From an uncultured Christensenella sp. (GTDB lineage: Bacteria > Bacillota > Clostridia > Christensenellales > UBA3700), in the NCBI GenBank assembly GCA_910583735.1, contig CAJTXS010000002.1, positions 1 to 64,000 of the forward strand: a stretch of 64,000 nt of DNA. Reading direction: 5' to 3'. Position 1 is the stretch's first letter; each line of letters begins with the position of its first letter. Under the pieces are notes generated by a model. It was not told the DNA's origin. It saw only the letters and a program-made list of their open reading frames with translations, and did no database searches. Below, piece after piece: positions 49,677-58,090 of this stretch. Both the position numbers and the translations under genes were made by a program.

Positions 49677-51111
49677 TTTTCGACAGACTCTCTAACAGTT
49701 GCTCGTAATCGCTGTACGGACTCTTTACGCCGCCCTCGTCGATATAATTCTCGCTGCCTTTACCCGCAATGACGACGATATCCCCTTCGACTGCCGTATT
49801 GCAGGCATACTCTATCGCCTCGCGCCTATCGGCTATAACCGCCACCTTGCCGCCAAGAGCGTCGGGCACGCCTTGCACAATCTGCGCAATGATGTCCTCT
49901 CTGCGCTCGCTTCTGGGATTGTCGCTGGTTATAATAACCTTATCCGACAGCTCCGCAGCTATCGCGCCCATAAGCGGGCGTTTACCCTTGTCCCTATCGC
50001 CGCCGCAGCCGAACACTGCGATTATCCTATCTCCGAGTTCTTTGCAGGATATAAGCAGATTGCGCAGTCCATCGGGAGTATGGGCAAAGTCAATTACGTA
50101 TTTAACTCCGCAACTCTCGTACACATTGAAGCGTCCGTCGGGCGCAGGCAGCCCCATAAGAGCTCGCGATATCGCCTTGCGAGATATTCCGAGCCTGCCC
50201 GCGACAGCAATTGCCGCAAGCGTATTGCTTACGTTGAACTTGCCGTATAAATTGCTCTTTACCTCGAAGATATCGTCTTTATCGTTGACGATATAGTCGT
50301 TAAAGAGGGAGTTGTATTCTATAGCGAAGATATCTGCGGGGTTGGACAGTCCGTAAGTGACCTTATCTATCTCCAATTCGTTGTTAAGTTTTACGCCCAG
50401 TTCGTCGTCGCTGTTGAGTACGGCATATCTGCACTGTCTCGACGTAAAGAAGCTCTCCTTAACCCCTGCATATGTGTCCATATCCTTAAAAAAGTCGAGA
50501 TGATCTTGAGATATATTGGTAAATACCCCGATATCGAATATTATACCCGCGGTCTTTTTCAAATAAATCGCGTGAGCGGATACTTCCATTACCACCGCGC
50601 GGCAACCCTTGTCGTACATATCGCGCATAAGTTTATTGAGTTGCCAAGGGTCGGGCGTAGTAAGCGAAGCGGGATAAGTATCCTCTCCGTCGCTGTAGTA
50701 CATTGTGCCTATCAATCCGCACCGTACGCCGCAGGCGCCGGCTATGCCCGCTATGAGATATGACGTAGTAGTCTTGCCGTTGGTGCCTACTACGGCTATC
50801 GTAGTCATACCAGCGGCGGGATTGCCAAAGAAGTTGCCGCACGCCAAAGCGAGCGCTTTACGCGTATCCGATACCACCAATTGAGGGACTTTTATACCCT
50901 CGATATGCCTCTCGCATATCACCGCGACGGCGCCCTTATCTATAGCGTCTTTAATAAATCGGTGTCCGTCGGTCACAGTCCCGCTGATTGCAACATATAA
51001 ACTTTTACCGTCCGTCTCCCTGCTGTCTATCGTAATATTGCCGACTTCGATATTGTCGTAGCAATATACGCCTTGCAAGTCTATATTTTCTATAATCTTA
51101 CTCAATCGCAT
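49660..51111 (-). CDS. murE: UDP-MurNAc-tripeptide synthetase, probably mDAP-adding
   Basis: Adds the third stem residue. N-terminal uridine domain with TIDSRETDGKSLYVAISG, ATP loop VVGTNGKTTTSYLIAGIAG, FTNISQDHLDFFKDMDTY and the motif SDNPRSE, whose DNPR form is associated with meso-diaminopimelate. I start it at 51111: AGGAGG is nine bases before that ATG and abuts an in-frame TTG at 51120. Length about 483. It has its own promoter after the PBP gene. Confidence 0.95.
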   Translation of the reverse strand: MRLSKIIENIDLQGVYCYDNIEVGNITIDSRETDGKSLYVAISGTVTDGHRFIKDAIDKGAVAVICERHIEGIKVPQLVVSDTRKALALACGNFFGNPAAGMTTIAVVGTNGKTTTSYLIAGIAGACGVRCGLIGTMYYSDGEDTYPASLTTPDPWQLNKLMRDMYDKGCRAVVMEVSAHAIYLKKTAGIIFDIGVFTNISQDHLDFFKDMDTYAGVKESFFTSRQCRYAVLNSDDELGVKLNNELEIDKVTYGLSNPADIFAIEYNSLFNDYIVNDKDDIFEVKSNLYGKFNVSNTLAAIAVAGRLGISRKAISRALMGLPAPDGRFNVYESCGVKYVIDFAHTPDGLRNLLISCKELGDRIIAVFGCGGDRDKGKRPLMGAIAAELSDKVIITSDNPRSERREDIIAQIVQGVPDALGGKVAVIADRREAIEYACNTAVEGDIVVIAGKGSENYIDEGGVKSPYSDYEQLLESLSKNEHIR

Positions 51112-51147
51112 ATCACGCAACCTCCTACGTCAATCAATATACCTCAT

Positions 51148-51175
51148 ATTATATTTACTTAATACGCACTCGCAA
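51148..51175 (-). promoter_or_regulatory. promoter of murE
   Basis: Minus strand: TTGCGA (51175-51170), 16 nt, TATAAT (51153-51148), followed by a leader of about 30 bases holding AGGAGG. Confidence 0.55.
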
Positions 51176-51218
51176 AAAGCAATAGCATTCGACATAATAC
51201 GCGGTGCCTGTTCTCATT

Positions 51219-53108
51219 CTATCCCATGCAGAAGTATGTCACCGTCTTGGACGACACTTGCGCTCCCGCCGCGGGTAACTGATAGACCACCTTGCCGCCC
51301 TCTCCGGCGAATTCGTAATCAATGCCGCTTGCCTTGAGTATAGCAGCAGCCTCAGACAGAGATTTATCCATAATATCCGGCATAATGAACGTCTGTACGT
51401 CTTCGCCCTTATGCGGAGCTACGCCGTAGTAAGAATACATGCCCGAGAATATCTGCCCCACATACGGAGCCGCGACTATACTGCCGTAATACACATAGCC
51501 TTGCGGCTCGTCTACGAGGAAAAGGCATACGACTTCGCGCCCGTTAATCTCCGTAAATCCCACGAACGACGAGATATATTTGCCTCTTGCAATCGAGCCG
51601 TTTTCGTACTTCTGCGCAGTGCCCGTCTTGCCGCCGATATTGTAGCCAGGAACGGCGGCGTTCTTTCCGCTGCCCTCGTCGACGACTCCGTACAAGTATT
51701 GCTTGAGCGTTGCCGATGTCTGCTCGCTTACGGTGCGGTTTTTGACAGACTCTCTGCCCCTATAGGCAAGTTTACCCGACACATCGGTTATATCTTCTAC
51801 AAAATAAGGAGTATATAGATATCCGCCGTTGATGCAAGACGCCACAGCTGCCGCAAGCTGCACGGGAGTGACAGCTATAGCCTGCCCGAAACCTATCCTC
51901 GCAAGGTCGACGTTCTTGACCGCATCCTTCTTGATCATCAATCCCGACACCTCGCCGTAGTAGTCTATACCTGTCTTTTTACCCAGTCCGAATTTATCGA
52001 AATATCCATACATGGTATCTGTTCCGGCGCTTAAAGCTACGTCTACGAACACGCAGTTGCACGAGTTATATATGCCGTGTACGAAGTCTTGACTGCCGTG
52101 GCCTATGGAGCGCCAACACTTGATGCGCTGACCGTCTACCGTGCAGCTTCCGCCGCAATAATATGACTGCTTTACATTACCCGTCTCTATGCCGATAGCG
52201 GACGTAAGTATCTTGAAAGTCGAGCCCGGCTCGTACACATCGGTGATAGCGTTGAGCGAAGATTGCTCCATGAGCTTGCCTATATCGTCTCTTGGGATAT
52301 CGTTGAGGTCGTAGGACGGAGCCTGCGCCATCGCCAGCACCGCTCCGCTGCCCGCGTCGAGCATAACACAGCTGACAGACTTGGCGCCGTACTTAGCCGC
52401 GGCGTCGCCGACGGCCTTCTCCGCAAGCCCCTGTACCGTCGCGTCAATAGTGAGCCTTACATTCATGCCTTTAGTGGGCGGGACGTAATATGTGTCACCG
52501 TCTTCCAGCTCCCTGCCGATAAGGTCTGTCTCGGTAAACGAATAGCCGTTCCTACCCGTAAGATACTTATCGTACTGCAATTCCAGTCCGCTTTGCCCCG
52601 CGTTGTCGGCGTTTGTAAAGCCTATGGCTTGAGTCAAAAAGTTGCCGTACGGATAATATCTCGAGCTGTCTGCCGTGAAATATATGCCCGCAAAGTTCTT
52701 TGCCTCTATATTTATCTTTTCTTCGCGAGTAATCTTCCTGCACAGCCTCGTCTCCGACACGCCCTTTTTAATGAGCTTTTCGAGCAGCGCCGAGTAGTCT
52801 ATACCGAGCAGTTGCGATACATACCTTGCGGTATTTTCGCCGTCTTTGACATCATTGGGTCTGCAATACATGGTATAGGTAGTCTTTGCCGAAGCGATTA
52901 CGTTGCCGTTTATGTCGGTGATATCGCCCCTATCCGCCGTAAACGGCAGATCGCGAGTCCATTGCTCATACGCAAGCATCTGCAAGCGTGGTCCGTTAAT
53001 AATCTGCACATAAAGCAGTCTGCCCGCGAGAGCGCAAAAAAATAAGGTTATCAGCAGTATTACTGCCAATAACCTTTTACGTATGCTGATATGTGAAATC
53101 TTGTCCAT
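51219..53108 (-). CDS. spoVD: class B penicillin-binding protein with one PASTA domain (SpoVD/PbpB type)
   Basis: Septal or spore-cortex transpeptidase. A short cytoplasmic start and a membrane segment (about residues 13-33) lead to the dimerisation domain (RGDITDINGNVIA), then the transpeptidase with YEPGSTFKILTS (catalytic Ser), YNSCNCVF (SxN) and GGKTGTAQKYENG (KTG). The last 60 residues are a single PASTA repeat. SpoVD and PbpB are paralogues; only one gene is present at this locus and it could serve division, cortex synthesis or both. GGAGG precedes the ATG. Confidence 0.92.
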   Translation of the reverse strand: MDKISHISIRKRLLAVILLITLFFCALAGRLLYVQIINGPRLQMLAYEQWTRDLPFTADRGDITDINGNVIASAKTTYTMYCRPNDVKDGENTARYVSQLLGIDYSALLEKLIKKGVSETRLCRKITREEKINIEAKNFAGIYFTADSSRYYPYGNFLTQAIGFTNADNAGQSGLELQYDKYLTGRNGYSFTETDLIGRELEDGDTYYVPPTKGMNVRLTIDATVQGLAEKAVGDAAAKYGAKSVSCVMLDAGSGAVLAMAQAPSYDLNDIPRDDIGKLMEQSSLNAITDVYEPGSTFKILTSAIGIETGNVKQSYYCGGSCTVDGQRIKCWRSIGHGSQDFVHGIYNSCNCVFVDVALSAGTDTMYGYFDKFGLGKKTGIDYYGEVSGLMIKKDAVKNVDLARIGFGQAIAVTPVQLAAAVASCINGGYLYTPYFVEDITDVSGKLAYRGRESVKNRTVSEQTSATLKQYLYGVVDEGSGKNAAVPGYNIGGKTGTAQKYENGSIARGKYISSFVGFTEINGREVVCLFLVDEPQGYVYYGSIVAAPYVGQIFSGMYSYYGVAPHKGEDVQTFIMPDIMDKSLSEAAAILKASGIDYEFAGEGGKVVYQLPAAGAQVSSKTVTYFCMG

Positions 53109-53159
53109 CGACCGCCTCCGAGTAATATATCTATTCTCGAAAGCAATCGAATATTCGCT

Positions 53160-53801
53160 TTAACCTACCTGCTTGTCTACCCAATCGCAGAAATTATCGA
53201 ACCAATTGGTGCTATCGTCGTACTGATAGCTCGCGCCGCCTTCGCAATCAAGCGCAATGAGTTGTCCGTCGGGCGTCTCGATATATGCGGCAGCCGCTTG
53301 GGTGAACTCTGAAGTCTCACCTTCCGCAGTAGTAGAACCTGCGCCGAGACCTATATTGACGAATATAAGCGTAGCCACAATAGCAATAATTACGAAATAA
53401 AGCACTATGAGCATCTTTGCCTTGAAGTTCAAGCTCTTTTTCTTCTTCTCTTTACCCAAGCTGTCGCCAAGACCGAAAGATTCCGCATCGTCATATTCGG
53501 CGGATTCCATGTCGCGGCGGTCGGTAGCATAACCGTATCTCCTGTCATAGGACGCCATGTATGCAGGTTGCTGCATGTCTGCGGGCGCCGCCTGCCTAAC
53601 GGGCGCGGGAGCGGCATAATACTGAGGCGCGGGAGCATACTCTCTTGCGGCGTATGCGTTATTGGGATAAGAATAGGCGTTGCGCGTATAAGACTCGGCA
53701 TTATAGCTTGCTCTGCCGCTATCTCTCGAATCCATATAATACGTACCGAACTGCTCGCGTTCCGTAGCGTTGTTCATTGTCTTTTCAGCCAATCTGTTCA
53801 T
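53160..53801 (-). CDS. one-pass membrane protein at the ftsL position, function unknown
   Basis: It lies between rsmH and the PBP gene, where FtsL is encoded in most Firmicutes, but I see no FtsL coiled coil. About 120 cytoplasmic residues rich in Y, A, P, R and N come first (including repeated PAPQYYAAPAPVRQAAPA-like sequence), then a charged stretch GKEKKKKSLNFKAK, one membrane segment (MLIVLYFVIIAIVATLIFVNI) and about 55 outside residues that are acidic and end NWFDNFCDWVDKQVG. Orientation resembles FtsL/DivIC but the outer part is short. I start it at 53801: GAGG is nine bases before that ATG; a GTG lies five codons upstream. Functional link to the divisome is inferred from position only. 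Confidence 0.75.
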   Translation of the reverse strand: MNRLAEKTMNNATEREQFGTYYMDSRDSGRASYNAESYTRNAYSYPNNAYAAREYAPAPQYYAAPAPVRQAAPADMQQPAYMASYDRRYGYATDRRDMESAEYDDAESFGLGDSLGKEKKKKSLNFKAKMLIVLYFVIIAIVATLIFVNIGLGAGSTTAEGETSEFTQAAAAYIETPDGQLIALDCEGGASYQYDDSTNWFDNFCDWVDKQVG

Positions 53802-53822
53802 ATCAACCGTCCTCACTGTTTT

Positions 53823-54755
53823 TTATATTTTTTGCGCTATCCTCAGCTTTGCGCTGCCTGCTCGCTTATTTACCGTCAATTCGTCTTCGCTTGCGACAAT
53901 CGGCTTTCTGCCGATTATCTCTACTTCTCTCTTCTTATCGCATGTGCAGATGGGTTGTCCGGGAGGACATACGCACGTTGCGTTAAGATAATTGAATGTC
54001 TGCTTTACTATCCTGTCTTCGAGCGAATGAAAGGTTATCACACATATTCTTCCGCCGCTCTTCAGTCTGCCCGTCGCGCTCTTAAGCATCTCGCTTAAGC
54101 CCTCGAGCTCTCCGTTAACCTCTATGCGTATCGCCTGAAAGGTGCGCTTACACGGATTGCCCAATCCGTAACGCTCTTTAGGCGGAAAGCACTTGGACAC
54201 TATCTCCGCAAGTTCCGCGGTGGTTTCAATCGCCTTCTCTCTCCTGCGTCGGCATATCGCCGCTGCGATCTTGCGCGAATATCGCTCCTCGCCGTACTTC
54301 CATATAATATCGGCAAGTTGCCTTTCGTCATAGCCGTTGACTACGTCCGCCGCCGAGAATTTAGCATCTCTGTCCATCCTCATATCGAGAGGACCGTCCT
54401 CTTTATAAGACATGCCTCGCTCTGCGTTGTCCAGCTGATAGGAAGATACCCCGAGGTCCATCAAGATTCCGTCTATCTTCTCTATCCCCAGCTCGTCCAG
54501 ATGAACTTCGAAATTCTTGAAATCGTCATGGACATAGCTTATGCTCTCGCCGTACTTTGCCAGTCTCTTGCTTGCAGCTATGATGGCGTCGCTGTCTTTA
54601 TCTATCGCTATCAGCCTGCCGCCGTCTAAGCGACTTGCTATCGCCTCGCTGTGTCCGCCCCCTCCGAGAGTACAATCCACATATATGCCGCAAGGCTTAA
54701 TATCCAATCCGTCGATGCACTCGCCCAGCATTACCGGGATGTGACTGAATTCCAT
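53823..54755 (-). CDS. rsmH: 16S rRNA (cytosine1402-N4)-methyltransferase
   Basis: HIPVMLGECIDGL, CTLGGGGHSEAIASRL (AdoMet loop), LDNAERGMSY-type segment and NPCKRTFQAIRIEVNGEL are family hallmarks. It methylates C1402 in the ribosomal P site. The C-terminal part has a CVCPPGQPICTC Cys cluster, seen in many Firmicutes RsmH. Length 310 is normal. It starts one base after the mraZ stop. Confidence 0.96.
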   Translation of the reverse strand: MEFSHIPVMLGECIDGLDIKPCGIYVDCTLGGGGHSEAIASRLDGGRLIAIDKDSDAIIAASKRLAKYGESISYVHDDFKNFEVHLDELGIEKIDGILMDLGVSSYQLDNAERGMSYKEDGPLDMRMDRDAKFSAADVVNGYDERQLADIIWKYGEERYSRKIAAAICRRRREKAIETTAELAEIVSKCFPPKERYGLGNPCKRTFQAIRIEVNGELEGLSEMLKSATGRLKSGGRICVITFHSLEDRIVKQTFNYLNATCVCPPGQPICTCDKKREVEIIGRKPIVASEDELTVNKRAGSAKLRIAQKI

Positions 54756-54756
54756 A

Positions 54757-55203
54757 TCAGAAAGTCATCTCCGGATTGATAGAGGTGAAGTTCTGCTTAT
54801 ACATATAGTCATACTTCTCGCCTCTGCAATGAGCTTCCCATCTCTCTACGTCCCAAAGCTCTATCTTCTTGCCCACTCCGATAAAGACTACGTCCTTGGA
54901 GATACCTGCGAACTGCTTAGCCTCGGGCGCGAGAGTGAAACGTCCCTGATTGTCTTCGGTCAACTCAAACATGGAGGACGTAAGTATTCTTGCATTGTTG
55001 AGCGACTCGCTCGCAGCTACCGTGACCATACCCTCGAACTTCTCTATCATATTGCTCGCGGTCTCTGCGGTAATGATACTAAGGCATCCGTCTGCGGTGT
55101 ACATTGCATAAATGCCCGCTGTGCCCATATTGTAACGGAACTTAAGCGGTATTCTCAATCTACCCTTATCGTCAGCATGTAGATAATACTTTCCGATAAA
55201 CAT
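54757..55203 (-). CDS. mraZ: transcriptional regulator MraZ
   Basis: First gene of the division cluster; two AbrB-like half-domains (YYLHADDKGRLRIPLKFRY and FELTEDNQGRFTLAPEAKQ) bind repeats upstream of its own gene. Length 148 is standard. AGGAGG lies eight bases before the ATG. Its promoter has perfect hexamers and two GTGG boxes ten bases apart, as expected for autoregulation. Confidence 0.96.
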   Translation of the reverse strand: MFIGKYYLHADDKGRLRIPLKFRYNMGTAGIYAMYTADGCLSIITAETASNMIEKFEGMVTVAASESLNNARILTSSMFELTEDNQGRFTLAPEAKQFAGISKDVVFIGVGKKIELWDVERWEAHCRGEKYDYMYKQNFTSINPEMTF

Positions 55204-55232
55204 CTGCCCTATCCTCCTGCTAGTGTAGTTAT

Positions 55233-55276
55233 ATTATAAACAGAGAAAAATTAGCTGTCAACCACTTTTTTCCACA
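55233..55276 (-). promoter_or_regulatory. mraZ promoter with MraZ-box-like repeats
   Basis: Minus strand: TTGACA (55261-55256), 17 nt, TATAAT (55238-55233). Directly upstream, GTGG occurs at 55275-55272 and 55265-55262, ten bases apart, overlapping the -35. MraZ binds TGGG/GTGG repeats with a ten-base period in other bacteria. Confidence 0.75.
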
Positions 55277-55733
55277 AAATTGCATAAACTTGCATGTTAT
55301 ATTTTTCACAATCAATATTTTGTGTAGTACATATGTTCTAATACAATTAAATCATTGATTTAACCCATAAAACACCGATAAAACTGAATAATAGCGGTGG
55401 AAATTTTTTCCTATTTTATCAACATTTTTTAGCCTTTATCCACAAAAAGGGTGTGGATAACTACATTTTAAGAAGATTTTCGACTAATATCTTGCGATAC
55501 GGCAGCCGATGGAAGCACTGCCCTGCGATTGGAAAAATCCGCGTGCCGCGCGTTAGAAAAACACTTGCGTTTCCAAATATAAACATATGTTTTTATTGCG
55601 AGAAAACATATATTTTTATTGAATAATATGCATAATTATTGTATAATTATAATATTGAAAATGTGCAAATTCACGAAGATTATTTATATATGATTAATGT
55701 AATTAATAATAAAAATATTATTATATAAATATA
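55277..55733. other. long AT-rich region upstream of mraZ
   Basis: No gene seen. It holds an inverted pair of perfect DnaA boxes (55436-55460, listed separately) and two 18-base direct repeats, AAACATATGTTTTTATTG at 55581-55598 and a one-mismatch copy at 55604-55621, 23 bases apart. The end near 55700-55733 is almost pure AT. Confidence 0.5.
55436..55460. promoter_or_regulatory. inverted pair of consensus DnaA boxes
   Basis: TTATCCACA (55436-55444) and TGTGGATAA (55452-55460) are perfect DnaA boxes in opposite orientation, seven bases apart. A one-mismatch box TTTTCCACA lies at 55268-55276 over the mraZ promoter. No dnaA or dnaN is nearby, so a regulatory role is more likely than an origin. 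Confidence 0.55.
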
Positions 55734-56420
55734 TTATAATATCCTTATAAGCTGATTATTTATAATATCGCAAGATGTAAGATAATACTTTATACCTTTC
55801 TTATCAACGCATAAATTCTGCCTGCAATCGTTACCGTGCAAATGACCGTATACTACCGCGTCCACGCCGTAAGCCGACATCATCTCCGTAATTTTACTGT
55901 CGGAATATCTCACGTCAAAGGGCGGATAGTGACACATGGCAATCACCTTGTCGCCCTCCTGTCTCATCTCGGACATCCGGGCAAGAGACAGCTCCAAGCG
56001 CAGCTCTTCCCTCTTGAGTATCTTGACATCTTCGGGAGAAGTCACTCCCTGCTGCCACAGCCTGCTGCCGCATATAAGGATATTGTCCAATCTCAGGCAA
56101 TCGTTCTGAATAGCGTACATATTCTCGGGCAGCAATTGCCTTACCTTGCCGACAGTGCTCCACCAATAGTCGTGATTGCCCTTAATTATGACCTTTCTGC
56201 CCTTCAGCCTTGCAACGCGCTCGATATCGACTGCAACTTCTTCCGCCCTCATCGCCCATGACAGATCGCCCGCAAGCAGCACTATGTCATCGTCGGACAC
56301 CTTGCTCTCCCAGTCCGCCTCAATTAAATCCATATGCCCCAGCCATCTGTCGCCGAAGATATCCATAGGCTTGTCCACACAGCCGGATAGATGTAAGTCG
56401 CTGATTGCAAATACCTTCAT
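55734..56420 (-). CDS. metallophosphoesterase (calcineurin-like)
   Basis: The 228-residue protein has the phosphoesterase ligands: FAISDLHLSG, LLAGDLSWAM, IIKGNHDYWW, ViAMCHYPPFD and YGHLHGND. Similar Firmicutes proteins are uncharacterised; a nucleotide or phosphodiester substrate is likely but unknown. The start is certain because the first motif begins at residue 3. TTGTTT-17-TAAAAT ends six bases before the ATG and there is no Shine-Dalgarno, so it is probably translated from a leaderless message. It is downstream of the Cys-rich protein gene but separated by a strong terminator. Confidence 0.93.
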   Translation of the reverse strand: MKVFAISDLHLSGCVDKPMDIFGDRWLGHMDLIEADWESKVSDDDIVLLAGDLSWAMRAEEVAVDIERVARLKGRKVIIKGNHDYWWSTVGKVRQLLPENMYAIQNDCLRLDNILICGSRLWQQGVTSPEDVKILKREELRLELSLARMSEMRQEGDKVIAMCHYPPFDVRYSDSKITEMMSAYGVDAVVYGHLHGNDCRQNLCVDKKGIKYYLTSCDIINNQLIRIL

Positions 56421-56426
56421 ATATCT

Positions 56427-56455
56427 ATTTTAACAATTTGCAAAGCAAAAAACAA
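56427..56455 (-). promoter_or_regulatory. promoter of the metallophosphoesterase, predicted leaderless
   Basis: Minus strand: TTGTTT (56455-56450), 17 nt, TAAAAT (56432-56427), then AGATAT and the ATG at 56420. Confidence 0.5.
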
Positions 56456-56539
56456 CTATTAATATTGCAGGCTTAAAATCTTACAATTTATAATAAATTA
56501 TATTGTTAGGGCGCGTGCCAAACGGTTAAAGAAGGCAAA

Positions 56540-56575
56540 AAAATATCCGCACGGCTATATCGCCGTACGGATATA
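56540..56575 (-). terminator. terminator of the Cys-rich protein gene
   Basis: On the minus strand ATATCCGTACGGC and GCCGTGCGGATAT pair over 13 positions with one G-T pair, followed by TTTTTTT. It lies seven bases after the stop at 56582. Confidence 0.9.
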
Positions 56576-56581
56576 TGGCTA

Positions 56582-57229
56582 TTACAACTGTCCGTCTTGA
56601 GGATATAGCGGGAGCTCGAACACGCCGGCGCATTCTTGCTGATTGTATTCCTGACACGGGGGTATGTAACAATAACCGTAAGTAGGTACAAGCAAATGCA
56701 CGGGCATGACTACCTTTAATATGACAGTTACGCACGCGGTAACGGTAAATGTATTATTCTCCGCATTGTATACGCCGATATTGGCGACGACGCTTGCCGT
56801 AGCCTGAATGCTGTAAGGTATGAGCGACGGCGCGGGTACGCGCAATACAACGTCTCTGCTCACTACTACGGTAGAGTCCGCCGTCCCTCTTACGCCGTTG
56901 GCATCGACAAAGGTTACCGTGACCGGAATTATCACATTGCACGACACTCTCGAACAGCCGGGCATATCCGCTAAAGGCGTTACCGTAAGGTCGGTTACCT
57001 GAGCTGCGGCGCCCACCGACTGCGCGGAAATAAAGGTATAAGGCGGCGTTAAGGTAGAGGGCGTTATATTGCTAAGGGTGAGCACCTGATTATCGAGCTG
57101 CTCCTGCCTTATGCAGGCGTCAAATACTTTATCGACCTGCAAGCATGCCTTCTCACACAAACCGTTCATAGCATTTCCCTTCAATCCTCCGGGTATCCTG
57201 TCCGACTTGCAATTATTACAAAATGACAT
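56582..57229 (-). CDS. Cys-rich protein of unknown function, possible spore coat component
   Basis: I do not recognise a named family with certainty. The N-terminus MSFCNNCKSDRIPGG has a CxxC, followed by NGLCEKACLQVDKVFDACIRQEQ with three more Cys. The middle is beta-rich with repeated V/T strands (NVIIPVTVTFVDANGVRG, FTVTACVTVILKVVMPVHL), and the end is aromatic, Pro- and Cys-containing (YGYCYIPPCQEYNQQECAG). No signal peptide or membrane segment. I start it at 57229, behind AGGAGG. A SigK-like promoter lies 60-90 bases upstream, and the composition fits a disulfide-linked coat protein, but that is inference. Confidence 0.65.
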   Translation of the reverse strand: MSFCNNCKSDRIPGGLKGNAMNGLCEKACLQVDKVFDACIRQEQLDNQVLTLSNITPSTLTPPYTFISAQSVGAAAQVTDLTVTPLADMPGCSRVSCNVIIPVTVTFVDANGVRGTADSTVVVSRDVVLRVPAPSLIPYSIQATASVVANIGVYNAENNTFTVTACVTVILKVVMPVHLLVPTYGYCYIPPCQEYNQQECAGVFELPLYPQDGQL

Positions 57230-57289
57230 AGTTATCTCCTCCTGTATTCGAGCCAACACATGACCTTGCAGGCGTGACTCGTCTTACCT

Positions 57290-57318
57290 AAATATATGTT
57301 GACTATATCTAAATTGTT
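57290..57318 (-). promoter_or_regulatory. putative SigK (or SigE) promoter of the Cys-rich protein
   Basis: Minus strand: AACA (57318-57315), 16 nt, CATATATTT (57298-57290). The Bacillus SigK consensus is mACm, 16-17 nt, CATAnnnTA; only the last base differs. No sigma-A pair with better match was seen in this gap. Confidence 0.4.
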
Positions 57319-57475
57319 ACTTGAGACGGCAATCGGAGGGCGTAAAAGCTTATTTTGCGCGCGAATAAATAATAAAATTAACAGATTTTATTACTATAGT
57401 TTATTTAATTAATTGAAAAGTTGAAAATTGCCTAAATTTCGAGCATAGCAATTATTATATTAATAATGATAAAAT

Positions 57476-58084
57476 TCAGTTATCGCTATTAAAAAGTCTG
57501 TCGTATATTAAATTCTTTATTTCCTCGCCGCCCTGCTTATTAAGCGAAGATGTAATAATCAAGTTGTCGATACCCAGCTTTAACGCCGACGCAATCGCCT
57601 TCTTTTGCCTTAGCGAAGCGCTCCTTGACAGCTTATCCGCCTTAGTCAACACCACCGTAAAAGGTATAATATTGAGATTGAGATACTCAATCATATGTAT
57701 ATCGAGTTTGGACGGCTCGCGCCTGATATCCATCAACACCAATACGTGCTTAAGCCTTTCGCTGCCCGTAAGATACGCGCCCATGAGCTTATCCCAACGC
57801 GCTTTCTCTGCTTCGCTCAAGTTAACGGCATATCCGTAACCGGGCAAATCCACCAGCATAAACGCATTATCCATAGACTCGTTGATGACAAAGTAATTTA
57901 CCATGCGAGTCTTACCGGGCGTTGCGGATGTCTTGGCGAGCGCCTTGCGGCACGTTATGTAGTTGATAAATGTGGACTTACCTACATTGGACCTTCCCGC
58001 GACTGCAACCTCGTCGAGACCGAAGTCTTTTAAGTCTTTGGCCTTAGCCACCGAGGTTACAAATCCGGAAGTCTTGATATCCAT
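57476..58084 (-). CDS. engB: ribosome biogenesis GTPase EngB/YsxC
   Basis: Small GTPase needed for late 50S assembly. G1 GRSNVGKSTFINYI, G3 DLPGYGYAV and G4 VLTKADKLS are in place, with the G2 Thr in TSATPGKTRMVNYF. Length 202 is normal. It follows clpX by six bases, the common clpP-clpX-engB order; lonB is absent. Confidence 0.96.
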   Translation of the reverse strand: MDIKTSGFVTSVAKAKDLKDFGLDEVAVAGRSNVGKSTFINYITCRKALAKTSATPGKTRMVNYFVINESMDNAFMLVDLPGYGYAVNLSEAEKARWDKLMGAYLTGSERLKHVLVLMDIRREPSKLDIHMIEYLNLNIIPFTVVLTKADKLSRSASLRQKKAIASALKLGIDNLIITSSLNKQGGEEIKNLIYDRLFNSDN

Positions 58085-58090
58085 TGCCGA

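Noticed and set aside
55436..55740. Chromosomal replication origin
   Set aside because: DnaA boxes and AT-rich sequence are present, but there is no dnaA/dnaN/rpmH and no change in gene orientation around the site.
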